DNA of 64,000 nucleotides, from contig NC_058044.1 in the NCBI RefSeq assembly GCF_020085105.1, positions 25,727,206 through 25,791,205 of the forward strand, read 5' to 3'. The DNA comes from Siniperca chuatsi. Taxonomy: Eukaryota > Chordata > Actinopteri > Centrarchiformes > Sinipercidae. The position numbers were made by a program, and so were the translations under genes. The notes beneath the pieces were generated by a model that was given only the letters and a program-made list of their open reading frames with translations, had not been told where the DNA came from and searched no databases. This document shows positions 35,901 to 49,888 of this stretch, in pieces; within the stretch, counting starts at the first letter, position 1, and each line of letters opens with the position of its first letter.

Positions 35901-38292
35901 ACCACTCCGATCTGACGCAGGTGAGCACGTGCGTGGCAGGCCAGGCCTTTACGATTCTCAAACTCCTCCCCGCACAGAATACAGGTACACTCCTCCGACG
36001 TTTTAGGCTGTTTGGATGGAGGAGACGCAGGTGGAGAAGACAGACTGGAGGGACGTTTGGAGGAGGTTCTAGGGGAACTGTTTGAGGTGTGCTCCTTGTG
36101 TTGCTTGCTGCTGATGGGCTTGAGGTCCTCCTCCTCCATGATCTGGTAAAGAAGACCAATAGGGCTGCCCTTGATCTCGCTGTCAGGGATTCCAATGTGG
36201 CGCAGATGGGCCCTAGCATGACTGGCCAGGCCTTTGCGTGTCTCGTACCAGCAGCCACAAAGTTGGCAAACATGGACCTCATCGTTGGTGTCTGAAGAAA
36301 ATGAGGAGTAAAAGGGGGCCAGTCACAAGGAGACAATGCTGTCATGTTAACTTTACAAAAACAAAAATGCTACATCAATAAGTACCTGGTATGAATGGTT
36401 ATATAATCACATAATGTACCTGGGAGTTAAAGCTCTGCCTTGCACATACAGCTATTGCACTAATTACTTTCAACATTTCTTTAAAATATCTCTTCAGAAT
36501 TCAGCCATACCTAAGGTGATGGGGGCGTCAGTGTCTAGCGGCGCCCACAGTGGCTTGGTTGTGGTTTGGTGCTCTAAGGAGGATGAGCTGCTGCCTTCAC
36601 TAGCTCTAGACTCAACCAGCCTAAGACCAGAGGGGGATGATGGGAGGAGAGAGGTTGCTGCGTCTTTCAGTCTAGCTGGAGATCCCTGATGATCCATCTT
36701 TTGTGGAGTTGTCATGACCCTACTCCCTACTTTGTAGGAATCACTACTGTCCTCTGGTACTGAAGGTGTCCTGGACTCCTGCTGAGATGTTTTTTTGAGA
36801 GGGGTCAGCTCAGGTACAGCGGAGTCTGCTTTGAAATCGGGGAGGGAGCCGTCTCTCTCCTGGATGAGCTGGTAGAGGAGGTCAATGGGAGCTCCGCTGC
36901 TTTCTGACAACGTCACACCGAGCTGCCGGAGATGGAGGCGGGCGTGGCTGGATAGCCCTCGTCGTGTCTCAAAGTATGTTCCACAGACCTCACACATGAC
37001 TGGCTGTGGGGTTGCTGTGGGGAAGTTCAGATGGGAGTTTGTCATCACAAATTGAATGGGGAAACTTCAGTCAGTGTCTCTAGTCAAGAAAAAGAACAAG
37101 CCTGAAGCATGTTTTGTAATGACGTAACAAACACTAATTATGCTGACTAAGATGTTGCCATTTGCTTCCAGACTTGACAACATTTACTTATGTCGAGATT
37201 TGATAACAATATGAGTGGCAATGAACACAAGTCAGTAGGGATGCACCAATCCGACTTTTTCTCTCCCGATACAAATTCAGATACCTAAGCTCCGACTATC
37301 TTCTGATACCAAGTACCGATCCGATACCAGTTCTCTCTTTTTCCCAAATTTTAAATCTGCAGCACATCTGTATCACACTGCATGGGATTCATTGGGATCC
37401 ATTATCTGTAAGGTATATACCTCCATTACTGCTGTGCAATATCTTAATAATCTCAATAAGCTACATTTAACTCGACAGTACATGCACCACTACTTATTAC
37501 TTACTTACTTATATTATTACATTGTATTATTATACCGTATTATCATCATCAACCAGTAAACCCACTTGGTACTTCACACTTATTATATTTTATACTTATA
37601 CCCACCTGGTACTTAATTTATTTTCTGACCTGTTTTTATAGTGTATTGTATTCTATTTTTTGCTAGTACTTTCTCCTGTGTGCACTGACGTAAAGGCGAG
37701 CTGCTGTAACAAAGAGTTTCCCTTCGGGGATCAATAAAGTATTTCTGATTCTGACTCTGATTCTGTAACATGAGGCCAGAGTTTGCTGTGCCACTAAAAA
37801 CTGAGGAGGTGGCCCGCCATGACTGAAATGAAAGAATGTCCCTGAAAGCGGAAACACTTATATATAATGACATTATCAAAAAAATTGTGTTTAATGTGGA
37901 TCGTCCACGTCTGGCCAATACCGGATCCGATTATTAAGGTCAGTATCTCATATCGATCTGGTGGATCGGATTGGTGCATCCCTAGAAATCAAGCATGGAA
38001 AAGTGATATGCACAACTAACTGTATGTGGTGAAAATGAATATAATTAAATAATAAATTAAATGAAATAAGAAATAAGTCAAGTCCTGGGTTCTGTTGTAT
38101 TAAAAGTAATTATGTTGTTCAAGAATCAAATCTACTATGATGCCATCCAGGTCTAATCATGGTGATGACCAATGAAATAAAATCAACAAGGATAGTCAGC
38201 ACTAGCACACTTAGGCTCTTGTGACAATGTAACATAAGAAATAATGTAATTATTGGTAACTTATTTATAAGAGTCTTACCTTGTGAATCCAT
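31901..38292 (-). CDS. wiz: Widely interspaced zinc finger protein WIZ, short form
   Basis: WIZ is a nuclear zinc-finger subunit of the G9a/GLP histone H3K9 methyltransferase complex and links it to CtBP. Eight coding exons join in frame with canonical splice sites: 38292-38280, 37014-36511, 36291-35509, 35285-34959, 33835-33621, 33503-33302, 33194-33035 and 32057-31901, giving 786 aa. Five WIZ-type C2H2 fingers of the pattern CxxCxxxFE(T/N)RKxLxxHARxHLRQ start at C12, C181, C276, C443 and C546. Most are followed about 20 residues on by an SPI(D/E)LL-like module. The last exon supplies a sixth finger (C734, C737, H754, H758) with the family's GPLSVQEQW motif, in the region reported to bind G9a/GLP. 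PLDYS near residue 525 resembles a CtBP-binding PxDLS motif. The N-terminal finger cluster of the long mammalian isoform is absent. The start lies in a small exon whose first coding bases are ATGGATTCACAAG. Confidence 0.93.
32690..32785 (+). repeat. SINE tail fragment inside the last wiz intron
   Basis: GCATGTCATCCCCATCTC, CTCATTTCCTGTCACCTCTC and a decayed ...AATAATGGCAAAAATGC match the tail of the SINE at 30478-30630. Confidence 0.6.
32904..32934 (+). repeat. Poly-T tract (31 T)
   Basis: An uninterrupted run of T in the intron before the last wiz exon. On the wiz (minus) strand it reads poly-A, as at the 3' end of a retrotransposed sequence, although no element upstream of it was recognised. 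Confidence 0.8.
34280..34860. repeat. Dispersed fish repeat in wiz intron
   Basis: Starts near GACCATAGACTGAAGTGG, passes through CACCCATTGGTTTGTGGACT, and ends near GTCGTTTTCTCATAGACCAT, so CATAGAC occurs near both ends. The word content is typical of a widespread teleost repeat. No transposase coding was seen. Confidence 0.45.
37236..37984. mobile_element. Nonautonomous hAT-like transposon with perfect 19-bp TIRs
   Basis: The ends TAGGGATGCACCAATCCGA (37236-37254) and its exact complement (37966-37984) are perfect 19-bp inverted repeats. Possible 8-bp flanks (CAAGTCAG and GAAATCAA) match at only five positions, so the target duplication is decayed or the ends are slightly misplaced. The TIR type fits hAT elements. 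A LINE 3' end (37420-37765) is nested inside. It lies in the intron between the first two coding exons of wiz. Confidence 0.7.
37420..37765 (+). repeat. LINE 3' end, copy A (nested in hAT-like element)
   Basis: Shares more than 300 bp of near-identical sequence with 57946-58268, from CCTCCATTACTGCTGTGCAA to CTTCGGGGATCAATAAAGTA and the (TTCTGA)n tail. It is a 5'-truncated non-LTR retrotransposon copy by its structure. A small ACTT/TTAC duplication near 37493-37510 is not in copy B. Confidence 0.75.
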
Positions 38293-38352
38293 GGCTGCTG
38301 ATAATCTTGTGGGTTTATTTTTAGGGATGAGAAAGTTGACTTCCTGCGGTTC
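38280..38352 (-). other. wiz: wiz start-codon exon with 60-nt 5' UTR
   Basis: A CCTCTTCCACTCGGGTACAC-AG acceptor precedes 38352, the ATG is at 38292-38290, and the donor is CAAG|GTAAGA. Only 13 coding bases are present, so most of this exon is leader. Confidence 0.75.
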
Positions 38353-38851
38353 CTGTGTACCCGAGTGGAAGAGGATATATCAATATTATTTAGTAATGTT
38401 GAAAAATTTGAGAATCATGGATTTTTAGTTGTAATAGCTTCCAAAATGCAAAATAAGCTTCCCTGCAATACCCAGACTCGGGCAGTTATAAAATGCTCTG
38501 ACAGACAGCCAACCTAAAAATAACACCATTGTAACGTTAACCTCGCGACAAAAAGTAGCCTGTTAAGAAATATGTTTACAGCTGTGGATTGCAACTTGTA
38601 TTTCACTGTTGGAGAATCCTCCCTATGTCTAATAGTATTGTTCGCATTTTATCAAAGTATCTCTTAGACTCAATAGACTAATTATACAATTGTCTCTCTT
38701 TGTTTTGCTAACTTACGGAAGCATGCTAACGTTAGCTGCATGGTAGCTCAAATTAAATGTCATTTTAGTGAAATTGAGACTAGCTACACATTTTACGCCC
38801 TGTATTGGAAACCACACTATACTTATAAATCATAGATAAAGGTTAATTTAC

Positions 38852-39040
38852 CTAAAAGCCTGAGTAGACGGGTCCAGGACATCAGTTTTGCTCGCACTGA
38901 CAAGCTTAGCGGAAGTAATGGTCCACACCTTCCCGGTGCTGTGTCTTTTCAAAATAAAACCCCTGAAGCTATAACAACAAGCCAAATGTACTCCAGACCC
39001 TAGTGACAATCTACAAATAAAGTCAGGGGATTTCATTATT
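38852..39040 (-). other. wiz: Putative wiz 5' noncoding exon and promoter region
   Basis: A TTTTAG|GTAAAT donor ends the exon at 38852. Upstream on the minus strand are ETS-type CTTCCG and CCGGGAAG motifs without a TATA box. The 5' limit is a guess. The divergent kinase gene starts about 1.1 kb away, so the two genes may share this interval as a promoter region. Confidence 0.45.
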
Positions 39041-39315
39041 CCACTTAATATTAGGTATTACTACTTTATTTTTCAGTGACTGGTAACTATTGTGCTACAG
39101 AAAATGCACTCATTTAATGTTACTGTTACTAAACACACACTTGAGTAATGAGTAGTTAATGACTACTAATAATTATTCAAGTGTTACAAGTCATTATGTT
39201 TTATTTTTGCCAGTTGCTTTTCTGTCTCTACAGGTATAAACTGACCAGATATTTTAATTCAACTTAGGAGTAGCCTATAGGTGTCAACTTGTTTCCAATA
39301 TGCACATTTAACTAT

Positions 39316-39530
39316 ACCGTAATAAATGTCACGACATGTGGGTTTCCCCCAGCCTACATGTCGAAGTGTCCTTGGGCAAGACACTGAACCCCAAACTGCT
39401 CCCGAGGGCTGTGCCATCGCTGTGTGAATGTGTGTGAATGGGGTGAATGAGATATGTAGTTGAAGCGCTTTGAGTGGTCAGAAAGACTAGAAAGGCGCTA
39501 TTTAAGTACAGTCCATTTACCACTTTATGC
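39316..39530 (+). repeat. Fish SINE-like repeat
   Basis: TGTCCTTGGGCAAGACACTG, GGCTGTGCCATCGCTGTGTG, AGCGCTTTGAGTGGTCAGAA and GGCGCTATTTAAGTACAGTC occur in the order characteristic of a very common teleost repeat. It lies between wiz and the kinase. Confidence 0.65.
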
Positions 39531-39756
39531 TTTTTACTCCTCTGGATTCATCTACAGCTGTAGTTAATAGTTAATATCCCTGGACTAATCAGGTTGAACA
39601 TAACAGCCTCATCTGCAATGACTCTGTAGAGCAAATGCTCAGATATCAAGCTATGACATCAAACTGAACACCAGCTATCATATCAACATCCCTGCAGCAG
39701 CAGACAGAACAAAGAGTATAATGTGAAAATGTCCTTTTCTTGAGTGAAAATAGTAA

Positions 39757-39960
39757 TGGAACACTGTAAAAAATACTCCATTACAAGTAAAAGAGGTGTT
39801 TGGAAAAAGTTACTTAAGTAAAAGTACATATTATTAGCAAAATGTACATAAAGTACTAAAAATAAAAGTACTCGATGCAGAAAAATGGTCCCTGGGACTG
39901 CTTCACTATATAATAACATTACATTATTTTTACTGATAATTGTTGTAGACATTTTACATG
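39757..39960. repeat. Fragment of the 45.3-kb hAT-like element
   Basis: CACTGTAAAAAATACTCCATTACAAGTAAAAG, AGTAAAAGTAC and GCAGAAAAATGGTCCCTG recur in the same order in 45302-45811. Confidence 0.55.
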
Positions 39961-40159
39961 TAAATGAGTGACTGAGGAGCTCCATTCCAAACACAGATTG
40001 TGACCTAACGGTAGAACACACTGATGTCGTAGTATCATAGAGAGACAGACAGAGTCCACAACAGCTTCAACTCACATCGACTGAAACTACACAGAGACAC
40101 CTTTCTGTCCTTTTCCTTTGTATTTCAACACTCACATTGACTTTGTTTCAGAAAAGTCC

Positions 40160-43001
<2,842 letters not shown>

Positions 43002-43121
43002 CGGCTAAATGTCATGAATCAGCCAAACAGGTCTGGTCTACATGATCAGTCATCATTTATTATCTGTCATTGATTATTTTTCATTCATTGTATTATTTTT
43101 CACTTTTCATTGTCATTTGTC

Positions 43122-43127
43122 AATAAA
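43122..43127 (+). terminator. Polyadenylation signal of the HIPK-like gene
   Basis: AATAAA 121 bp after the stop codon, on the coding strand, preceded by a T-rich stretch. Confidence 0.6.
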
Positions 43128-43199
43128 CCTATTGACTGAATTAAGAAATGTGATCAAGATGTGTGGAGTTAAGACAAAGTAAAACAGAAATGACTGTGA

Positions 43200-44600
43200 A
43201 TAAAATATATAAATATATTGGAACATGTAGTTTTTTATACAACGCAGCATGGCACGCACCATGGCAACTGGGCAAACTCAATCTGCTGATGAGCACTGTG
43301 CGATATGGTCAAAAGCTTCAGAACAGCTGAATGGATCTTGAGGCGAGAGAGTTTTGTCAAATGTATATGTGTTTAATTTACACTGAATATTTTCTGACAT
43401 GTAATCAGAAAGACCCTGAACATCAATATATACAATATACAAAACAGTTTTTCTCGGTTGCTTTGGCACAATCGTTGAATGAAAATCTTGATTCTCAAAA
43501 CACTGATGGGGTGAAACTGAGTTTTACGCACTGTGGGTGCCACAGTTACTGAACATGGACCAGGAAGACGTCAGAGAGGGACAACAGGAAGCTTTGACAG
43601 TAATGCGATGTGCTCGGGCAGAGGGAGAGGTGGATCTGGAGGAAGAGACAGAGGGAGGACTGAGACAACATGCTGCCTGTGAGGACGTCACAGCAGAGAC
43701 ATGCAGGGGACGGTTGCACCGTGCCAAAAGATGCTTTTGTGTATTAGAAGGACAAATATCAGATGAAATGCTGTGACCAGATAAACAGGAGTGTTTGAGT
43801 GGCCAACAATGCGGTTTTAAATTTCTAAATAGTTCTTAATTTACATGAATTTGATTTATTGAGACATTTGTTTTTACTGTACTTTCTGTTTTACATCACT
43901 GTCACATATAAGGTTCTTACTGTGACTAGAGAATATACAGAAAGGTGCACAGTGACAGTGAGAAACCTGCGAACAGAAACTGTTGAAACTGGTGTTTGTA
44001 TGACACGAGTTTATTCAGTCAACTGTAGAGGATATTTGACTTTATTATTGGGTTGCTGTGTGTAAGTCCAAATGAGAAATGCCGTACATTGACAAAATTT
44101 CAATGTATACTGTCATACTGAGACAGTTCCTTACTCATTTGACTGTCTTGATCAAAACCATAATAAAGGGACATGTTATTTTGGTGACAGTGATGCAGTA
44201 GTTAATGAATTTAATTCCTTGTGACAGATGAGTTAAGTGTTTTTGAGTGATCAGTGGCCTTTTGCAGGACAAATGAAATGTTGTGGTGCTCAGTATAAAA
44301 TGATTGCTCTTAATCTTATGAGAACTGCAAGTGTTGCCCACTTTGCCCAGTTGGTGATCCAGCCTTGGGCCTACAGGACAGAAGTGGTAGCTGCTTGGCA
44401 AAGACGACTCCAACAAACACATTGAATGTAAATAAGTGTAGCAAATAATAGACTTTGAGTAAATGCAAACTGTTGTTGTAATTAGGTGGCACAGCTCCAG
44501 TATCAGCACTCTGGACAGCGCTAGTTTGGTGTAATAGCTTTAGTCCACAAAGTTTGAAAATATCCTGATACACCTTGATAAATCATACATTGCTGACACA
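43200..44600 (+). pseudogene. Tc1-like transposon remnant
   Basis: A frame at 43552-43773 begins MDQEDVREGQQ and continues with a Glu/Arg-rich stretch, GGLRQHAACEDVTAET, and HRAKRCF; after a stop at 43774, PDKQECLSG continues. The order Arg/Gly-rich linker, then R/KRFF-like, then WPDR-like residues resembles the C-terminal end of one branch of fish Tc1-like transposases, read through a damaged copy. The A+T-rich flank with TATACAGAAAGGTGCACAGT-like words continues to about 44100. No intact ends were found. No function is expected. Confidence 0.5.
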
Positions 44601-45301
44601 AGGCTTTGCACAATGTTTCCTGTCAATTAATCCCTTTTCACAGTTTGATAGTTTGAGAACAGCCTTCCCCAGTGTTTTTGTACACTTGAATTCTACTTGG
44701 GGTTGAGAATAGCTTAGAGCATGAACTCGACCTTCCTTCCAAAGTGTTTGAAAATCACTGACGTGTTAAAATCCAACAGAAATGTGTGTAAAAAGTGCTG
44801 CGTTGCCAGCTTGAAACATGTGCTGTTAGTCCTTGGTTTTAACAGGCCAAGAAGAAAAGTACCAAATTTTAGCTAAACAAAAATGTCACTGAGGTCAGAA
44901 GACATGTGAATCGGTGCATCTCAAGGAGTATTAACCAAGGCCTCTTGGGTAACAGAACTGCAATGCCACTAAGAGGACAGTCCTGAGAACCCTTCATGAA
45001 TCTGTCTTATGCACTTCAACTTTCCACCTGCACCTGACACTGTGTATGTGTTAATGCCATCCTCAGTAAGGAGTAACAATGAGCAGAGGTAGTAGCGTAA
45101 CAGTTCAAGTTAGAAGCTAGAACTAATTTGACCAAAGGAACTCAAAAAAGGAAGTTTGTTGTTAGTGAGAAAAGTTTACAACCACAAATGTGAGATGAAC
45201 TGTGGACTGATGCCGGCTACACTGATTGCTGATGCCGGCTACACTGATTGTTGTGTAGAAAAAAAACTGACCAACTGGCCCTGCTGCAAATATGTGTGTG
45301 T
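44601..45301. other. Intergenic, unclassified
   Basis: No gene recognised. Near 45209-45250 a 22-23-bp unit (GCCGGCTACACTGATTG core) occurs twice in tandem. Confidence 0.5.
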
Positions 45302-45811
45302 CAGTGTTGGAAGAAGTATTCAGATTTTTACGATTTAAAGTAAGAATACAGTACCACACAGTAGAAATACTCTGTTACAAGTAAAGGTAAAAGTACAGAA
45401 GAATTAGCAACAAAATGTATTTAAAGTGTTAAAAGTAAAAGTACTCATTAGGCAGCAGAATGGCCCCTGACACTGTTATATTACCATATACTGTATATTA
45501 TATTATCAGATTACTATTGCAATGATGCATTAACATGTAAGCAGTTACAGTAGTAAGTGGTTGACATGGAGCTTATTTGAACTAACTCACTACTACTACT
45601 GTCTTGTAGGGTATAAATCCTTAACAATGTATCATGTATCAAAAGTAACTTGTTACTACAGCAGTCAGATAAATGTGGTAAAAAAGTAGAATATTTCCTT
45701 CTGAAATGTTGTGGAGTTAAAGTATAAAGTAGAATAACATGGAAGTACGAATGTAAAGTGCCCGTACTTCAAAACTGTACTTAATAGTATTTGAGTTACT
45801 CTCCACCACTG
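45302..45811. mobile_element. Nonautonomous hAT-like element
   Basis: Begins CAGTGTTGGAAGAAGTATTC and ends ACTCTCCACCACTG, so the terminal CAGTG(T/G)TGGA is inverted at the two ends. The interior is rich in AAGTAAAAGTAC words. A clear 8-bp target duplication could not be found. A partial copy of the same family is at 39757-39960. Confidence 0.65.
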
Positions 45812-45929
45812 TCAGGTGTATGGAGTTCAGTGGCCCACGTTACGACATTATACTGTTTAAATATTAAAGACTGAAGTCAAAGTGACACAGATACACAAGC
45901 TAATGTCAATTTTTACTTTGAAAGACGTT

Positions 45930-46044
45930 ATTTTCACTTCCGGGGGCCACAGCTGGCCCTGCCTACTTCTTGCACGCAGCCGTCCCTCCTTTGAATACTC
46001 TCTCCTCCTGCTACCAACTTCTTCTCGGCTTTACATAAAGACAG
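45930..46044 (+). promoter_or_regulatory. prdx2: prdx2 promoter region and noncoding first exon
   Basis: A more G+C-rich block with CACTTCCGGGGGCC (ETS-type) leads to an exon ending at AAAGACAG|GTGAGT (46044). It would splice to the acceptor CTCTCTGTCAG at 47089, giving an 18-nt leader before the ATG in exon 2. The transcription start is not determined; no convincing TATA box was seen. Confidence 0.5.
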
Positions 46045-47089
46045 GTGAGTAAAAATGATATGTCTGTCCGGTTCTTTTCTGTCAGAAGTTCACATTATGT
46101 CTGCACGGCTCGGCCAGGAGTAGTGACTGTTTAGCCTGGGAGAGAGAGAGAGACAACAAAGAAACCGGTTTACTACATTAAGCTAACGTTAGCCAGGCAG
46201 TGCGGGTCAGTTGCTCCCCTCTTTAAGTGTTTGGGCCTCTTTCTGGTTCTTTCTTTGTCTCTGCGCTGCAGCTTGCAGGAGAGACTGGTCAGTGCCAAGG
46301 GGCTTTATTCAACCTCTGCTGCTACCACCTCATTTGACAAACGACTTTAAATATAAAGCTTTGAGCTACACCGCTGAACTTTGAGCAAGCAATGTCTGCT
46401 ACTCCCGTATTCCTCTGTAAATCATTCAAGACGACAGAGGATTGTTAGCTTTTGTTTTTGTTTTTTAAATTAGTATAAGGGCAGACAAATAAGGATTTTT
46501 CTTCTTATGCACACACCTTGCTCATTGTACCACCAAATTGTAGCTATTTAAAAAGAATAAACACCTCATGGCTGCTGTGAAGGCCTGGTTGGATCAGCAG
46601 TGTTTAGTGTGTAAAATTAAATACATTACGCATTCTGTATAACTGCAATGGTTAAAACTGCAACCTTGATTTTTTTTTTTTTTTTAAAAGCAAATAAACT
46701 ACAAATCATATGTGCATCCCTGTTATAAAAACGTGTGTGTATATATATCCCAAAAATATCCTCTTATTGGATTGTGCTTATCATGGTTATGTAAGCTTCC
46801 TAATGGGCTATTGTTTCCTGCTGGCTGAACATGACTTGCATGTGACTTTACTTCGGTTTGCCTAACTGAACAAGCTTTTCAGCAGTGCAGCAGTTATCAA
46901 AGTGCTGCAAAACCTGGGTGTCCGGTTAAGCCTTATGCATTTGGTGTTTTCAGTCTAAATGTTTTTTTGTTCTCTGGCTCATGTTGCCTGAGGGTTTTGT
47001 TGCTATCAGAGCTCCACCCGGCTGAACTTATCTATGACGGTGTATGAGTATCAGGAATGTTCTGCTAATATGTGCTATCTCTCTGTCAG
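46045..47089 (+). other. prdx2: First intron of prdx2
   Basis: GTGAGT donor and TCTCTCTGTCAG acceptor. It contains a poly-T/poly-A stretch near 46668-46690 and a short TA repeat near 46738, with no repeats recognised otherwise. Confidence 0.55.
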
Positions 47090-47107
47090 TCATTTGCCAC
47101 CAACATC

Positions 47108-47836
47108 ATGTCCTCTGGAAATGCAAAGATTGGCCAGCCTGCCCCAGACTTCACAGCCACAGCTGTAGTGGATGGACAGTTCAAGGACATCAAGCTGTCA
47201 GACTACAGAGGTAAGAGTGTTATTTCTCATAGGCTTCATACACCAATAGTAATAGAGGTGTTTGCAGTTTTTTTTAATATCGTCAGTCTAACTTTGTATG
47301 TACAGTATATGTAGACCCACTCTTCTTGAGTAACAACAACTTTTGGGGGTCATATCTAATGTGTGTTGACTAGAATCAATGCTTGTCTCATTTTCTTCCT
47401 TCTGTACTCTTCAGGGAAGTATGTGGTCTTCTTCTTCTACCCCCTGGACTTCACATTTGTGTGTCCCACTGAGATCGTGGCTTTCAGCGACAGGGCAGAG
47501 GAGTTCCGCAGTATCGGCTGTGAGGTTATCGGCTGCTCCGTAGACTCTCATTTCAGTCACTTGGCATGGTGAGAATGTCTGCTGACTTGACAGGAAATCG
47601 TGGCTTGAGTTTTACTCTAATTTGTGTGGTTGTATGCAGTGGGAACTTGATTACTTAAATGGTCCTGAGCCAACAGTTTTGAATTAACATCCTCTCAGCC
47701 AACATGTGACGTAAGAAGAGCAGCTTTAACAAAAGTTTTCTTTGTCATTATTTTGCAGTGAACTGTATTGAGGGTTGAAACTAAATATATTAATACATAA
47801 ATAATTGTATAATTAAATGAAGAAATGCTTCAATGA

Positions 47837-47872
<36 letters not shown>

Positions 47873-49888
47873 AACCTACAATGTATAATAATATATATAT
47901 AAATAAATAAAAAATAATAATAATTTTTATTTTTTTTTTAAAAAAAAGCTTAATTGTCACCATCAATAAATTACAAATTAAATGATATATTTGCACGCGC
48001 TGAGGAGAAGCTGGCAGAGCGGAGGTCTGCTGGTAGCAGGAAGAGAGACTACTGCAATTGTATCAATTACTCACTAGGCAGCTAACACACACACACACAC
48101 ACAGAATTTTTTTTTTTTACTTACAACTAAGAAAATGTATTTTAATTATTAATGGTGACAAATAAGCATTAAATGACACAATTATTTATATATTTAGTTT
48201 CGGCCCTTAAAACCCTCCATAAAACTGCCTGTTGTACTGTTGTTTTTTTTTGGGGGGGGGGGATTAATTTCAACTTTTGTATTTTTTTTTTCTTGTCACA
48301 ACAGATCTACAGCAACATGGGTGTCTCAACAAATATCATACAAAACAATTTCACTATGAAAAAGCTATTGGACTTTCTTAGGAGCTTTGAGCTACTTAGC
48401 TGTCAGATGCCTAATTATCAGATCGGGACTCCATAGAGATCGTCAGGTCATTAAATGACTGAGATCGAAATGTCCCTAGTTTGCGATTTCTAAGTACTCG
48501 TTAATAGTGAGGGTTTTTGGAAGATCTGAAACAACACCCACCCCAGTTTATCAGTTTATCTCCTGTCACTGTGCTTCTTCTGCATAGTCTTGATAAGGTT
48601 TGAGTCCTGATATACTGATAAGAGGTAACGGTCTCCTCTTAATATGAAATTTGAGTGGGATAATGAATTACCCAGCAGCAATTCTGGGTGTAGTGCATTG
48701 CTTTAGGGTTTAAATATTTATATTTGACAAATTTTGTGAGTCTTGGCTCTGTTGGAGCACGTTCTGATGTCATTGTAGGTTTTAAGAAGCATCTTCACTC
48801 GTGTTGCATTAATTGTATTTTTATTTTAGTTTTTTTTTAAAGTTAGCTCTTAGCTTTCCAAAAGGCGTTTGCAGCATGAGTTCAATTGTTTGGTCCACCC
48901 CTACCATATAGACAAATTGTTTTCTTCTGTTTAGGTACTTTTGAAGGCTACTTTGTCCTCTGTCTTTAAAACTAAAGTGATGTTACAATAAGTACGACTA
49001 CATGCACTGAATCATGATGAGGATTTTAATTTTTGTAAAATATTTAAGTACAGTATATCAAAATATGTCCTATGTGCACTTACACAGTAATTTGGTTTTG
49101 ATTTGCTAGTTATATTGTAACTTTTATCCTACAGGATCAACACACCAAGGAAGCAGGGAGGTCTGGGTAGTATGAAAATCCCCCTTGTGGCAGATCTCAC
49201 CAAGACAATCTCTAGAGACTACGGTGTGCTGAAGGAGGACGACGGCATCGCGTACAGGTCAGCCAGACTGCTTATGTCATTTATATAAAAGGTTCTATCT
49301 GAAAGGCCAGTAGTTACTGTCTGGTGGGAGCTTGGCAGAATACTCACTCTGCTCTTTAATTACTACTATAATGACGAAGTAAGCACTGACACACTAACCG
49401 AGTGTAGAGAGACTAAAGGATGTAGATGTAACAATTTTATGCAATACTGTAATCTTAATTTGTGCCTCTCAGGGGTCTATTTGTGATTGATGACAAGGGC
49501 ATCTTGAGGCAGATCACCATCAATGACTTGCCTGTGGGGCGCTCTGTGGATGAGACTCTGCGTCTGGTCCAGGCCTTCATGCACACTGACAAACATGGAG
49601 AAGGTGAGCAAATTTTAAATGCAGAAATGAGTTTCCCTTTAGCTGTAAGCTGACGTGAACTTAGTTACTTTGTGGACATAGCCTTGCATTATTAGTTTAC
49701 CCTCCCAGGTATTTACACATGCACTTTGTCCCCAGGGTATACAACGTTCAATGCGTGTCGCTTAGGCCTTGTGGTAAACTTTGTCCCTTCTCCCTCTCCA
49801 CACAGTGTGCCCTGCTGGCTGGAAACCTGGGAGCGACACCATCATCCCAGACGTTGAGAAGAGCAAAGACTTCTTCTCCAAGCAGTAA
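47108..49888 (+). CDS. prdx2: Peroxiredoxin-2, typical 2-Cys type
   Basis: A cytosolic thioredoxin-dependent peroxidase that reduces hydrogen peroxide and organic hydroperoxides. Five coding exons join in frame: 47108-47210, 47415-47568, 49135-49257, 49473-49603 and 49806-49888, giving 197 aa, the usual length. The peroxidatic cysteine is C51 in FTFVCPTE and the resolving cysteine is C172 in VCPAGW. GGLG at 94-97 and the C-terminal helix, the two elements that make eukaryotic 2-Cys peroxiredoxins sensitive to overoxidation, are present, but the C-terminal YF motif is FF (193-194). Additional cysteines are C70 and C75. The N-terminus [15 protein letters not shown] and the lack of a targeting peptide favour Prdx2 over Prdx3/4; Prdx1 is less likely given the tail DFFSKQ. 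The gene is convergent with junb, as in mammals. A possible ATTAAA signal lies at 50169-50174. Confidence 0.95.
47569..49134 (+). other. prdx2: Long prdx2 intron with simple repeats
   Basis: Holds an AT-repeat at about 47840-47867, A/T-only low-complexity sequence to 47950, an (AC)n run at 48084-48103, and a 10-12-base G run near 48251-48262. No gene or structured RNA was recognised. Confidence 0.7.

Noticed and set aside
35629-36345. 238-codon minus-strand frame within wiz
   Set aside because: It is a different frame over the two-finger wiz exon; the finger cysteines and histidines are only in the spliced wiz frame.
49010-49100. C/D-box snoRNA in a prdx2 intron
   Set aside because: ATGATGA near 49014 resembles a C box, but no D box is found at a suitable distance and no terminal stem exists.
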